Positions 53,901-62,297 are shown, counted from the stretch's first letter. The stretch: DNA of 64,000 nucleotides from Paenibacillus sp. Soil766 (GCF_001428105.1 NZ_LMSJ01000059.1:196011-260010), one strand, 5' to 3'. Notes: generated by a model from the sequence alone, not told the origin. Program-made: numbers and translations.

Positions 53901-54538
53901 ATCGCTTTCTCCGCCTGATCACGAAGTGGCTCAACTTGATCTTCGAGCTCCGAGACTAAATCATGAATCCGCAGCAAATTCTGCTCGGTATCGTTTAATT
54001 TCTTCTCCGCTTCGCGTTTTCGTGATTTATATTTAACAATCCCCGAAGCTTCTTCAAAGATGCCTCGACGATCTTCCGATTTCGTACTCAAGATTTCTTC
54101 AATTCGCCCTTGTCCAATAATGGAATACGCTTCTTTTCCGATACCGGTGTCCATGAACAACTCCGTGATATCCTTCAAGCGACAAGGTTGTTTATTAATC
54201 AAATATTCACTATCGCCATTACGATGTACTCTACGTGTTACTGTGACTTCATTGAAGTCTAACGGCAGCGATTGCGACGTATTATCTAAAGTTAATGAAA
54301 CTTCCCCATAATTCACTGCACGACGTGCATCACTGCCCGCAAAAATGACATCTTCCATTTTACCGCCACGCAATGATTTCGCGCTCTGCTCCCCTAACAC
54401 CCAACGGATCCCGTCCGAGATATTGCTCTTCCCACTCCCGTTAGGACCTACAACCGCGGTTATACCTCGTACAAATTCGAGTTCCGTCCGATCCGCGAAT
54501 GATTTAAATCCGGATAATTCGATCCGTTTCAAAAACAT
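50963..54538 (-). CDS. smc: chromosome segregation protein SMC
   Basis: 1191 residues. N-terminal Walker A AVVGPNGSGKSNISDGIRWV; two long coiled coils; the hinge (about 520-650, IRGAVAELVKVPANVEVAIE, GVVIA-type NVVIAESLEDANHIAA); C-terminal signature LLSGGERALTAIALLFSIIR and Walker B FCVLDEVEAALDEANVSRFA. It organises the nucleoid with ScpAB. The gene lies between rnc and ftsY as in bacilli. Confidence 0.98.
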   Translation of the reverse strand: MFLKRIELSGFKSFADRTELEFVRGITAVVGPNGSGKSNISDGIRWVLGEQSAKSLRGGKMEDVIFAGSDARRAVNYGEVSLTLDNTSQSLPLDFNEVTVTRRVHRNGDSEYLINKQPCRLKDITELFMDTGIGKEAYSIIGQGRIEEILSTKSEDRRGIFEEASGIVKYKSRKREAEKKLNDTEQNLLRIHDLVSELEDQVEPLRDQAEKAIRFKELKETLKSSEISMYVHQIDQIYVAWNDATQLLEKLTKEQTELSTIVSKHDAHLEKHRLETRRLEEELETLQESLLGLSEEFEKCEGHGEVLKERKKNYVTNHQQLSTAIAMQEQRKVDKEADLSEQRDKIIQIGAQLFEFQAKLTAEEQRLQGVSGGISSSPEDQLKGELLETLNRMAQSRNEIRYAEQQIESIGRRLERLDEERQKWADQRESITRRKQELSTKLQETVGDIERARQEYVQLTQALKSKQGLLDEAQTMVRKWEQKLDSLISRRDTMKEMANDYDGFQQGVKEVLKAKTRKDLRGIRGAVAELVKVPANVEVAIETALGGALQNIVVETEADGREAIAFLKRRQMGRATFLPMNVIRGRSISEHESQTLKASKGFVGIAVDLVSFDSTYTNIFSSLLGNVVIAESLEDANHIAAKAQYRYRVVTLEGDVVNPGGSMTGGSLQKKSTNLLGRQRQIEELDAEIATSDGQLSGLRSQSSSLKREITDEMLKVEQLRLLGEQQRITEQQIRAELNPLESESRTVEEQLTLDSQDRGALMGERTDFGRKKVESEATLAQLQEEEASLQQAIRDAESSRKASESQKEELQSQLTDLKVKVASTSQEKQSLQDQQRRLQQDLGDVDREIEVNRGLLTQLESDMATLEQETVLQIELLNDLKLKKQQCSESIEFKRAERMDWLQKLEHGENETRTQRIQLKQVEENLHQTEVRVTRLDVELENLLKKLAEEYELSYELAKMRYPVPEDIQGTQTKVRELKREIASLGDVNLGAIEEYARVSERFDFLSSQKDDLIEAKTTLYQVIREMDQEMSKRFKTTFDAIRSHFGVVFAKLFGGGRADLILSEPENMLDTGIEIVAQPPGKKLQNLQLLSGGERALTAIALLFSIIRVKPVPFCVLDEVEAALDEANVSRFAEYLREFSEMTQFIVVTHRKGTMEEADVLYGVTMQEGGVSKLVSVRLEDEEATMTAS

Positions 54539-54584
54539 GGTCTCACCTCAAAAAGTATTGTAACATATCGCCTATCAAAATATG

Positions 54585-54617
54585 AGAAAAAAACAAAAAA
54601 GGCAGCAGCTGCCGCCT
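54585..54617 (-). terminator. intrinsic terminator between rnc and smc
   Basis: AGGCGGC pairs with GCTGCCT (loop AGCT) on the minus strand, followed by TTTTTTGTTTTTTT. It lies just past rnc, so smc transcription may depend on read-through or another promoter. Confidence 0.85.
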
Positions 54618-54632
54618 CTTCTGGTTATTCCA

Positions 54633-55349
54633 CTATCGTAGTACGGTTACGTTTAATTTGGACAGTGCACCAGCAGCAGCCTGCTGTTCCGCCTCTTTCT
54701 TAGAACGACCAGCACCGGTTCCCAGAAGCTCGCCATCCATGTGCACTTCTGCAACGAACTCTCGCTCATGCGCAGGCCCACGTTCATTCACAATCCGGTA
54801 TTCCAAGGAACCCATATTATGATGTTGGGTATGCTCTTGCAATTGCGTCTTGTAATCAATCACAAGCAGCTTGCCCTCACTAGAGATTTTGGCAAATACA
54901 TGCTTCTGTAGAAACACTTTTACCGTGTCTAATCCTTGGTCTAAATATAAAGCGCCAACAAAGGATTCGAACACATCTGCCAATAACGCCGGCCGAGAGC
55001 GTCCTCCCGTCAACTCTTCTCCTTTGCCCAGTAAGACAAAAGATCCAAAATCCAAATCTTCGGCAAATGTCACGAGCGACGGCTCGCATACAATGGATGC
55101 CCTCAGCTTCGTTAATTCACCTTCTGAACGCCCAGGATAAGATTCATATAAAAATTCCGAAACTGTTAATTCTAGTACGGCATCTCCAAGAAACTCAAGC
55201 CGTTCATTATCTTTATGCCCAGCAATACGATGTTCATTCACATAGGAAGAGTGAGTGAAAGCTTGCTTCAACAGCTCCATTTTGCGAAAAGAAACGCCTA
55301 ACTGCTTCTGTAAATCCTTAATTTCACGGTTCACTTCGTACCTCACCAC
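54633..55349 (-). CDS. rnc: ribonuclease III
   Basis: 238 residues. The signature NERLEFLGDAVLELTVSEFL carries the catalytic acidic residues; ESFVGALYLDQGLDTVKVFL follows; the C-terminal dsRNA-binding domain (YKTQLQEHTQHHNMGSLEYR, KKEAEQQAAAGALSKL) is complete. It cuts rRNA precursors and small cytoplasmic RNA. Follows fabF. Confidence 0.97.
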   Translation of the reverse strand: MVRYEVNREIKDLQKQLGVSFRKMELLKQAFTHSSYVNEHRIAGHKDNERLEFLGDAVLELTVSEFLYESYPGRSEGELTKLRASIVCEPSLVTFAEDLDFGSFVLLGKGEELTGGRSRPALLADVFESFVGALYLDQGLDTVKVFLQKHVFAKISSEGKLLVIDYKTQLQEHTQHHNMGSLEYRIVNERGPAHEREFVAEVHMDGELLGTGAGRSKKEAEQQAAAGALSKLNVTVLR

Positions 55350-55394
55350 CCGGAGAGAATGATATTCCGTTATCTTTCGTCGCAGGCATGGTAA

Positions 55395-56630
55395 TTATGC
55401 TTGAAATTTCTTCATGATGATTGTTGCATTGTGGCCGCCGAAGCCGAAAGAGTTCGACATCGCAATTTCTACGTTCGCTTCACGCGCTTTGTTTGGCACA
55501 TAATCCAAATCACACTCTGGATCTTGATTATCCAAGTTGATTGTAGGAGCAATTAGACTATTAGCGATTGTTAATCCACAAATGACAGCTTCCACACCGC
55601 CAGCAGCGCCAAGTAAATGCCCTGTCATGGATTTCGTCGAGCTAACTGCAACCTTGTACGCATGTTCGCCCAATGCTTTCTTAATAGCAATTGTTTCTGA
55701 TTTATCACCAACTGGCGTCGAAGTACCATGAGCGTTGATGTAGGTAATCGCCTCAGGCTCAATTTTCGCATCCTTAATCGCTTTCACCATACAACGCGCA
55801 GCGCCATCTGGGTCTGGATCTGTCATATGATAAGCGTCTCCGCTCATGCCGTAGCCGATAACTTCTGCATAGATGCGTGCGCCACGCTTCTGAGCATGCT
55901 CAAGTGACTCCAGAATGAGTACACCAGCGCCTTCACCCATCACAAAGCCATCACGACCTGTATCAAAAGGACGACTAGCCAAATGCGGCTCTTCATTGCG
56001 TGTTGACATCGCACGCAGTGCGCAGAAGCCTGCGACACCAATCGGCGTAATTGTCGCTTCAGCACCACCGCAGATCATCACATCTGCGTCGCCACGTTGA
56101 ATCATTTTGAAAGAGTCACCAATGGAGTGTGTGCCAGTTGCACAAGCTGTTACAGCTGTGGAGTTCGGCCCTTTCGCCCCCGTGACCATCGATACATGAC
56201 CAGATGCCATGTTCGCAATCATCATTGGGATAAAGAAAGGAGAAACACGTTTAGGACCCTTCTCTAACAAAATGCGATGCTGTTCTTCCCATGTATTCAA
56301 ACCGCCAATGCCTGATCCAACTGAAACGCCTACGCGCTCTGGATCCGTATCTTCATTCACATTCAAATTCGCGTCTTTGAGTGCGTTTAAAGCACCTGCA
56401 ACTGCGAATTGAACGAAACGGTCCATCCGGCGAGATTCTTTGCGATCCACATAGTTCTCAATATTGAAATCTTTAATTTCAGCTGCTATCCGTGTTGGGT
56501 ATTCGCTTACATCAAAGTTCTCGATCATACCTACTCCGGATTTACCTGAAGAGAGGTTTCCCCAGAATGTTTCTAAATCTTGACCAAGGGCAGTAACTAC
56601 GCCCATACCTGTAATTACAACTCTGTTCAT
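55395..56630 (-). CDS. fabF: beta-ketoacyl-ACP synthase II FabF
   Basis: 411 residues from ATG 56630; a GTG nine bases upstream overlaps the AAGGTGG site. Catalytic Cys in VTACATGTHSIGD, His in YINAHGTSTPVGDKSE and His in KSMTGHLLGAAGGVE. It elongates fatty acyl-ACP. In B. subtilis fabF is unlinked to acpP; here it follows acpP. Confidence 0.97.
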   Translation of the reverse strand: MNRVVITGMGVVTALGQDLETFWGNLSSGKSGVGMIENFDVSEYPTRIAAEIKDFNIENYVDRKESRRMDRFVQFAVAGALNALKDANLNVNEDTDPERVGVSVGSGIGGLNTWEEQHRILLEKGPKRVSPFFIPMMIANMASGHVSMVTGAKGPNSTAVTACATGTHSIGDSFKMIQRGDADVMICGGAEATITPIGVAGFCALRAMSTRNEEPHLASRPFDTGRDGFVMGEGAGVLILESLEHAQKRGARIYAEVIGYGMSGDAYHMTDPDPDGAARCMVKAIKDAKIEPEAITYINAHGTSTPVGDKSETIAIKKALGEHAYKVAVSSTKSMTGHLLGAAGGVEAVICGLTIANSLIAPTINLDNQDPECDLDYVPNKAREANVEIAMSNSFGFGGHNATIIMKKFQA

Positions 56631-56684
56631 TTGTACCACCTTCTATGTAGTCATTCATATTTTTTATTGTCAGGAATGGAGAGA

Positions 56685-56711
56685 AGTCCCGTCTTTATTA
56701 GAAACGGGACT
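56685..56711 (-). promoter_or_regulatory. hairpin between acpP and fabF
   Basis: Arms AGTCCCGT and ACGGGACT (56704-56711 and 56685-56692) form a strong eight-base-pair stem eleven bases past the acpP stop. It has no T run, so it resembles a processing or 3'-stabilising element more than a terminator. acpP is normally much more abundantly expressed than fabF. Confidence 0.5.
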
Positions 56712-56721
56712 CTGTAGACTA

Positions 56722-56955
56722 TTACGTATGAGATTTTATGTAATTCGTAACTTCTCCTACTGTCGTAATCTTCTCAGCATCTTCATCTGAAATTTCTAAA
56801 TCGAACTCATCTTCTAATTCCATTACTAATTCAACTACATCGAGAGAATCAGCACCTAGGTCTTCTTTGAAAGATGCTTCGAGGGTGACTTCAGCTTCAT
56901 CAACCCCTAGACGATCGACTACAATTCGTTTAACACGATCCAATACGTCGGACAT
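56722..56955 (-). CDS. acpP: acyl carrier protein
   Basis: 77 residues from ATG 56955 after AGGAGGTG. The phosphopantetheine Ser is in GADSLDVVELVMELE; the protein is acidic (SDEDAEKITTVGEV). It carries the growing acyl chain for FabG/FabF/FabH and PlsX, all encoded in the same cluster. Confidence 0.98.
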   Translation of the reverse strand: MSDVLDRVKRIVVDRLGVDEAEVTLEASFKEDLGADSLDVVELVMELEDEFDLEISDEDAEKITTVGEVTNYIKSHT

Positions 56956-56977
56956 CCGGTTCACCTCCTCATTTGGT

Positions 56978-57007
56978 ATTATACGAGAATCTTTGACAGA
57001 TTGCCAG
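56978..57007 (-). promoter_or_regulatory. candidate internal SigA promoter for acpP
   Basis: CTGGCA (57002-57007), 18-base spacer and TATAAT (56978-56983, perfect) lie 23-52 bases upstream of acpP. Perfect inverted arms GAGAATCT/AGATTCTC (56985-56992 and 57019-57026) flank the -35, one adjoining the -10, suggesting an operator. Confidence 0.5.
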
Positions 57008-57039
57008 TAGACAATTTGAGATTCTCATTTCACAGAAAC

Positions 57040-57780
57040 TTACATGTACATTCCGCCGTCAACATGGAGCGTTTGCCCTGTCATGTAAGAGGCATCGTCA
57101 GAAGCCAAGAAGCGAACTACCTTGGCAATTTCCTCTGGCTGCCCTAGGCGTTCCAGCGGGATTTGCTTCAGCATGTGGTCACGCATCTCAGCAGACAATT
57201 TGTCTGTCATATCGGTTTCAATAAAGCCTGGCGCTACGGCGTTTACAGTAATGCCACGCGAGGATAGCTCTCTCGCAGTCGCCTTCGTTAAACCGATTAC
57301 ACCTGCTTTTGCTGCTACATAGTTAGCTTGCCCCGGATTACCGAGCACGCCAACTACAGAAGATATATTGATAATTCGACCGAAGCGCTGCTTCATCATC
57401 GGACGCGTAACCGCTTTGACACAGTTGAACACGCCTTTGAGGTTCGTAGCGATGACTTGATCGAATTCTTCTTCTTTCATTCGCATGATTAAATTGTCTC
57501 TTGTTATGCCCGCATTATTCACGAGAATATCAATTTTACCAAAAACTTCTAGCGTTTGCTTCACAAGATCATCCGATTCTTGATAGCTGCTTACGTCTGC
57601 ACGCAATTTAATCGCTTTGCGTCCCATTGCTTCAATTGCAGCAACAACCTCACCCGCAGCGGCTTCACTACCAGCGTAGTTAACCACAACATCGGCCCCA
57701 TGCTCGGCCAAATGCAATGCAATTGCCCGACCAATGCCACGTGAAGCTCCTGTGACTAGCGCCACTTTACCCGTTAACAT
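57040..57780 (-). CDS. fabG: 3-oxoacyl-ACP reductase FabG
   Basis: 246 residues. NADPH-binding TGASRGIGRAIALHLAEHGA, NNAGITRDNLIMRMKEEEF, catalytic Tyr-Lys in YVAAKAGVIG, and the end YMTGQTLHVDGGMYM. It reduces beta-ketoacyl-ACP. It overlaps the fabD stop by 14 bases. Confidence 0.97.
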   Translation of the reverse strand: MLTGKVALVTGASRGIGRAIALHLAEHGADVVVNYAGSEAAAGEVVAAIEAMGRKAIKLRADVSSYQESDDLVKQTLEVFGKIDILVNNAGITRDNLIMRMKEEEFDQVIATNLKGVFNCVKAVTRPMMKQRFGRIINISSVVGVLGNPGQANYVAAKAGVIGLTKATARELSSRGITVNAVAPGFIETDMTDKLSAEMRDHMLKQIPLERLGQPEEIAKVVRFLASDDASYMTGQTLHVDGGMYM

Positions 57781-58717
57781 GATTGAGCACCTCCTGCTTG
57801 TACTTGTCCAGCGCTTCCAGGCTGCCTATCGACACAGTTTTCACCGTTTTGTCGACTTTCTTGATTAAGCCAGCGAGCACTGTTCCCGAGCCTAGCTCGA
57901 TGAACGTATCCACGCCTTGGCTGATCAGGTACGTGATCGTGTCTTCCCATAAGACAGGGGAATATACCTGCTCCACCAGCAAGCCGCGAATATCGCTAGG
58001 CTGGGTCACAGGAAGAGCCGTTACGTTGGCGACAACGGGGACGGCTGCATCCTTCATCTCGATGGACGCGAGCACCTCTGCGAGGCGCTCCGAGGCTGGC
58101 TTCATGAGGGACGAGTGAAACGGCCCGCTCACTTCAAGTGGGATGGCACGCTTCGCGCCAGCTTCCTTGCAGCGTTCAACTACCGCTGCAACGCCTTCCT
58201 TACTGCCCGAGACGACAATCTGTCCCGGGCAGTTCACATTAGCGAGCTCCACGACGGAGCCGCCGCTGGTGATTGCCGTGCAAAGCTCCGTCAACGCTCC
58301 GCGCTCGGCTCCCAGCACGGCTGCCATGGCACCCAGGCCGCCAGGGACGGCCTGCTCCATGAACTCGCCGCGGGCCCGCACGGTGCGGACCGCGTCTTCG
58401 AACGCGAGCACGCCGGCTGCGACGAGCGCACTGTACTCGCCCAGACTATGTCCTGCGACATAGTCTGGCGTAATGCCAGCAGCCTTGAATGCTTCCAGAC
58501 AAGCGATGCTTGTCGTGAGCAGCGCGGGCTGCGTGTGGTACGTGATCTTCAATTGGTCCTCTGGACCTTGGAAGATCAGATCGGACAAAGAAAAGCCCAG
58601 CGCTTCATTGGCGCGGTCGAAATAGTCCTTGGCAGTTGGCAACGCGTTGTATAGGTCTTGTCCCATACCAACGGATTGAGAGCCTTGGCCCGGAAATACA
58701 AATGCTATTTTACCCAT
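57767..58717 (-). CDS. fabD: malonyl-CoA:ACP transacylase FabD
   Basis: 316 residues. AFVFPGQGSQSVGMGQDLYN, active Ser in VAGHSLGEYSALVAAG, and ARGEFMEQAVPGG. It loads malonyl groups onto ACP. The gene is more GC-rich than most neighbours. Confidence 0.96.
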   Translation of the reverse strand: MGKIAFVFPGQGSQSVGMGQDLYNALPTAKDYFDRANEALGFSLSDLIFQGPEDQLKITYHTQPALLTTSIACLEAFKAAGITPDYVAGHSLGEYSALVAAGVLAFEDAVRTVRARGEFMEQAVPGGLGAMAAVLGAERGALTELCTAITSGGSVVELANVNCPGQIVVSGSKEGVAAVVERCKEAGAKRAIPLEVSGPFHSSLMKPASERLAEVLASIEMKDAAVPVVANVTALPVTQPSDIRGLLVEQVYSPVLWEDTITYLISQGVDTFIELGSGTVLAGLIKKVDKTVKTVSIGSLEALDKYKQEVLNHVNG

Positions 58718-58785
58718 ACGAGAAAAGGATCCCCTTCCACGATATATTCAGTCATTTTTACTCATAAATAAGTTCGTTCAGTTCA

Positions 58786-59772
58786 TTACCAAACTAATGC
58801 TGTCGCACCCCATGTGAGTCCGCCGCCAAATCCAACCAAGATAAGTCGATCACCTTCGTTTAATCTACCTTGTTCAGATGCTTCTGCTAACGCAACCGGA
58901 ATGGAGGCTGCCGACATGTTACCATACTTGTCCAAGTTAATCATACATTTGTCTTCCGACAATTCCAAGCGATTCAATGAGGATTGAATAATCCGCATAT
59001 TGGCTTGGTGAGGTACTAGCAGATCAATATCGGTCTTCTCCCAGCCTGCTTTACGAAGAGCTTCATCCGCAGCATTACCCATAATGCGAACAGCAAACTT
59101 GAAAACTTCTGCGCCCGCCATGTAGATGTAATGCAAACGTTGGTCAAGCGAGTTCTGTGAAGCAGGGTTACGGGAACCGCCGCCCTCAATTTTCAGAAGA
59201 GGACCTCCGGTACCATCTGCGCCTAATTCGAAGGATTTGAAGCCTCTTTCTTCCGGCACTTCACCAATGACAACTGCGCCTGCTCCATCTCCAAATAAAA
59301 TGCAGGTATTGCGGTCTGTGTAATCGGTAATTTTGGACAAGCAATCCGCGCCAATAACAAGCGCATATTTATATGTACCTGTAGCAATGAAATTAGCAGC
59401 ATTTGCAAGTCCATATACGAAACCTGAACAAGCTGCTGATAAATCGAACGCCGCTGCTTTCTTTGCTCCCAGTTTCTCTTGAAGAATACATGCTGTCGAT
59501 GGGAATGACATATCCGGTGTAATCGTTGCTACGATGATCAAATCAAGTTGATCTGCTGTAATCCCTGCATTAGACAACGCTACATTGGAAGCTTCATAGC
59601 AGAGATCCGACGTAGCTTGTCCTTCTGCTGCGATTCTTCTTTCACGGATACCTGTTCGGGATACGATCCACTCATCATTCGTTTCCACCATGGTCTCTAG
59701 CTCTTGATTTGTTAAAATGCGTTCTGGTACATATTTACCCGTTCCGAGTACCCCAACTGGTATTAAGTTCAT
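58786..59772 (-). CDS. fabH: beta-ketoacyl-ACP synthase III FabH
   Basis: 328 residues. Catalytic Cys in AFDLSAACSGFVYGLANAA, His in LLVPHQANMRIIQSSLNRL and Asn in LDKYGNMSAASIPVALAE. It starts fatty acid chains (branched starters in bacilli). Its start overlaps the plsX stop by four bases. Confidence 0.97.
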   Translation of the reverse strand: MNLIPVGVLGTGKYVPERILTNQELETMVETNDEWIVSRTGIRERRIAAEGQATSDLCYEASNVALSNAGITADQLDLIIVATITPDMSFPSTACILQEKLGAKKAAAFDLSAACSGFVYGLANAANFIATGTYKYALVIGADCLSKITDYTDRNTCILFGDGAGAVVIGEVPEERGFKSFELGADGTGGPLLKIEGGGSRNPASQNSLDQRLHYIYMAGAEVFKFAVRIMGNAADEALRKAGWEKTDIDLLVPHQANMRIIQSSLNRLELSEDKCMINLDKYGNMSAASIPVALAEASEQGRLNEGDRLILVGFGGGLTWGATALVW

Positions 59773-60773
59773 GTTGTTATATCTCGCTTCCCGCGGCTAA
59801 TTTCGGCAGATATGGTGCCAACCAAATCATTTTGTAATGCGATTCTTGCTTGACGCACAGCATTCTTAATGGCATTTGCATCGGATGAACCATGACTTTT
59901 GAGGACTAGTCCATCAATACCAAGAAAAGGTGCAGCTCCATGTTCATTATAATCCAGCTTTTTCCGGAATTGTGTAAGACCCGGCTTTAGAACAGCTGCC
60001 GCTAGCTTCGTGAATATTGTTTTCGTGAACTCTTGTTTCAAGGCTGAAAAAATGGCGGACGCAGCGCCCTCAATTGATTTCAACATAATATTTCCAGCAA
60101 AGCCATCACAGACGATTACATCGCATTTTGCGCGAAGCACCTGAGAAGACTCTACATTACCAACAAAATGAATCGGCGCTTGTTCCATTAAAGGATATGC
60201 TGTTTTGGTTAATTCATTCCCTTTGGCCGATTCTGTCCCTACATTCAATAAACCTACGCGAGGCTTGGCTACACCGTGTACTTGGGAACGATAAATGCTG
60301 CCCATAATCGCATATTGGATCAATTGCTCTGGGGTTGCATCCATATTCGCTCCCAAATCCAAGGCAAGCACACCATGACCGTCCATCGTCGGGATCATAG
60401 GGGCTAAAGCTGGACGTTCAATACCAGGAATTCTTCCTACAATAAGCAATCCGGTTGTCATTAGTGCTCCCGTATTGCCAGCAGAAATCATAGCTTCTGC
60501 TTCTTTGTCCCGAACTAGTCTTCCTGCCACAACCATGGAAGCATCTTTCTTCCGACGAACCGCTTTAACGGGCTCATCCTCGGCTTCAATGACTTCTTCC
60601 GCATGATGAATCGTTAGGTTATCCGGCCTCTCTGTGAGATGAGCTTCTATCGCCGCGCTGTTACCGACTAGAATGATATGTACATCCTTCCACTCTTTCG
60701 CCGCTGCGAGAGCACCCTCAACTACGATCTTAGGCGCATGATCTCCGCCCATTGCATCAATCGCGATCCGCAT
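59769..60773 (-). CDS. plsX: phosphate acyltransferase PlsX
   Basis: 334 residues. RIAIDAMGGDHAPKIVVEGA, AMISAGNTGALMTTGLLIVG and VVCDGFAGN-like VIVCDGFAGNIMLKSIEG define PlsX. It makes acyl-phosphate from acyl-ACP for phospholipid synthesis. It overlaps the fapR stop by 17 bases, the conserved fapR-plsX pair. Confidence 0.97.
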   Translation of the reverse strand: MRIAIDAMGGDHAPKIVVEGALAAAKEWKDVHIILVGNSAAIEAHLTERPDNLTIHHAEEVIEAEDEPVKAVRRKKDASMVVAGRLVRDKEAEAMISAGNTGALMTTGLLIVGRIPGIERPALAPMIPTMDGHGVLALDLGANMDATPEQLIQYAIMGSIYRSQVHGVAKPRVGLLNVGTESAKGNELTKTAYPLMEQAPIHFVGNVESSQVLRAKCDVIVCDGFAGNIMLKSIEGAASAIFSALKQEFTKTIFTKLAAAVLKPGLTQFRKKLDYNEHGAAPFLGIDGLVLKSHGSSDANAIKNAVRQARIALQNDLVGTISAEISRGKRDITT

Positions 60774-61371
60774 GGAGCTTGTCCTCCCTATCTAGATGTT
60801 GCTCTTTCTTCGAATGAAAGATGACAAAGTTGCCTCGAAACACCGTCTCTTCGCCCACATAAGTGAACACCTCCACACGTGCTTTTCCTTTGGAAACAGA
60901 TCGCACATAGGCTTTGGCGACACACTTCTCTCCCAGCTTTACTGAGCGTACAAATCGAATATCAGCTGAGGCTGTTAAAGCAATTGGATCGTCAATGACA
61001 GCTACAGCCAACGAGTTGGCTTGTGAGAAAATATGATGTCCTCTGGCAATTTTGGTTCTGGAAAAAATATGGTCTTCTTTAATTTCAAAAATTGAAATAC
61101 CGCTCTGATCCAATTGTAAGTCAATAACTTCTCCAATAACTTCATCAATTGGAAGTGAACGTACAGGATCATACGTTTTGACGGCCATGTGCTTCATACG
61201 TTCCCGCAATTCAGGAATACCGAGCTCTAATCGATCCAAGCGGACAGTTTGGATACTAACCCCAAACGTTCGCATCAATTCCTCATCCGTCATAAATGGG
61301 TTCGCTTCAATGGACTGCAAAAGTTGCTGCTGCCTTTGTCGTTTAGGAAGGCGTTCGATGGTAAGCACCAC
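60757..61371 (-). CDS. fapR: fatty acid/phospholipid synthesis repressor FapR
   Basis: 204 residues. N-terminal HTH (TDEELMRTFGVSIQTVRLDR) and a hot-dog-fold malonyl-CoA-binding domain (FSRTKIARGHHIFSQANSLA, VYVRSV-type KAYVRSVSKGKARVEVFT). The start is probably GTG 61371 or the next GTG; no ATG is in frame upstream and the ribosome site is weak. A FapR-type operator lies 22-38 bases upstream, implying autoregulation. Confidence 0.95.
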   Translation of the reverse strand: MVLTIERLPKRQRQQQLLQSIEANPFMTDEELMRTFGVSIQTVRLDRLELGIPELRERMKHMAVKTYDPVRSLPIDEVIGEVIDLQLDQSGISIFEIKEDHIFSRTKIARGHHIFSQANSLAVAVIDDPIALTASADIRFVRSVKLGEKCVAKAYVRSVSKGKARVEVFTYVGEETVFRGNFVIFHSKKEQHLDREDKLHADRD

Positions 61372-61392
61372 CTTATCTCGTGAGATCTCATC

Positions 61393-61409
61393 TTATTACC
61401 AGATACTAA
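61393..61409. promoter_or_regulatory. FapR-type operator upstream of fapR
   Basis: On the minus strand TTAGTATCTGGTAATAA forms a 6-5-6 palindrome (TTAGTA...TAATAA, one mismatch) of the FapR box kind, which overlaps a weak -10 (TAGTAT). An additional perfect palindrome ATACTA-N5-TAGTAT (61403-61419) overlaps it. Confidence 0.6.
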
Positions 61410-61445
61410 ACTGTAGTATATTAAATTTACAACCAAAAAGAAAGC

Positions 61446-61481
61446 AAAAAAAATAGCACCTCACCTAGGATGAAGTACTAT
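61446..61481 (-). terminator. intrinsic terminator after rpmF
   Basis: A 13-pair stem (with G-U pairs) from ATAGTACTTCATC to GGTGAGGTGCTAT with a three-base loop, followed by eight T on the minus strand. It separates ylbN-rpmF from fapR. Confidence 0.85.
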
Positions 61482-61489
61482 GTCCAATC

Positions 61490-61663
61490 TTATGCTTTTA
61501 CGATCTCTCTGCTTTTGTACGTTCCGCAAGACTTGCACACGTGGTGTGCTAGTTTCAGTTCTGCACATTGTTCACATTTCACCATGCCTGGAACTTCCAA
61601 TTTAAAGTGAGTACGACGCTTGTCGCGACGAGTTTTGGACGTTCTTCTTTGAGGTACTGCCAT
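61490..61663 (-). CDS. rpmF: 50S ribosomal protein L32
   Basis: 57 residues: starts AVPQRRTSKTRRDKRRTHFK, with zinc pairs CEQC and CKSC, ending KSREIVKA. Zinc-type L32. ATG 61663 follows AGGAGGTG. It sits between ylbN and fapR, the typical order (ylbN-rpmF). Confidence 0.98.
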   Translation of the reverse strand: MAVPQRRTSKTRRDKRRTHFKLEVPGMVKCEQCAELKLAHHVCKSCGTYKSREIVKA

Positions 61664-61700
61664 CTTTAAAACACCTCCTTATACGATTCTCGGCGTTGCC

Positions 61701-62210
61701 TTATTCTTTGTTAAAAAAGTCCGCGAGACCTGCAAGTCTAGGATCAATCTTATCCGTCTTACAGCCGCAATTCCTTGCATTGCGATTTTCTCCGCACACG
61801 GGACAGAGACCTTTGCACGCTTCGTCACAAAGTGGTATGTACGGTAAACCGACCACTACATTCTCTACAACGTAAGGCTCCAAATCTACTTTATCCCCAA
61901 CCACAAGATGAATGTCCTCGTCTAGCTCTGGATCTTCTTCTTCCGGCTCCTGCATGAAAACTTCCTTGAAAGGAAGCTTAATTGTTTGGTTCGTGTGCGT
62001 TAAGCATCGGGAACAGCTTAACTCCAAGTCTAGCGTTAACGTACCGTTAACTTTAACTACTCCTTCTTCATACTTTGCATGAAGATTTGCATGAACAGGT
62101 CCATGGTTAAGAATGTCTTGACGACCCTCGAAAGGTTCCGTCAAATTCATAACTTCGCTCATAGGTACCGATTGCCCTTGCAGAGATAGTTCTCTAAAAC
62201 GAATTTGCAT
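61701..62210 (-). CDS. ylbN: YceD/DUF177 family protein YlbN
   Basis: 169 residues from ATG 62210 after GGGGTG. Cys pairs CSRC and CPVC plus CGCK, and the acidic segment EEEDPELDEDIH, are typical of YceD/YlbN. The family neighbours rpmF in most bacteria and is linked to 23S rRNA processing in some. Its exact role here is inference. Confidence 0.93.
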   Translation of the reverse strand: MQIRFRELSLQGQSVPMSEVMNLTEPFEGRQDILNHGPVHANLHAKYEEGVVKVNGTLTLDLELSCSRCLTHTNQTIKLPFKEVFMQEPEEEDPELDEDIHLVVGDKVDLEPYVVENVVVGLPYIPLCDEACKGLCPVCGENRNARNCGCKTDKIDPRLAGLADFFNKE

Positions 62211-62236
62211 GATATCACCCCAAACAAACAAAAATT

Positions 62237-62266
62237 ATTATATCTATTATGCATACCTTTTGTCAA
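62237..62266 (-). promoter_or_regulatory. near-perfect SigA promoter for ylbN-rpmF
   Basis: TTGACA (62261-62266), an 18-base spacer and TATAAT (62237-62242), both perfect hexamers. Confidence 0.78.
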
Positions 62267-62297
62267 TTTAAATAATATTATTTGAGCTAGATATGCC

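Noticed and set aside
58580..58720. Palindrome AAAAGGATCCCCTT near the fabD start as an attenuator
   Set aside because: It is a short stem around GGATCC just upstream of ATG with no T run or partner; more likely a coincidental ribosome-site neighbourhood.
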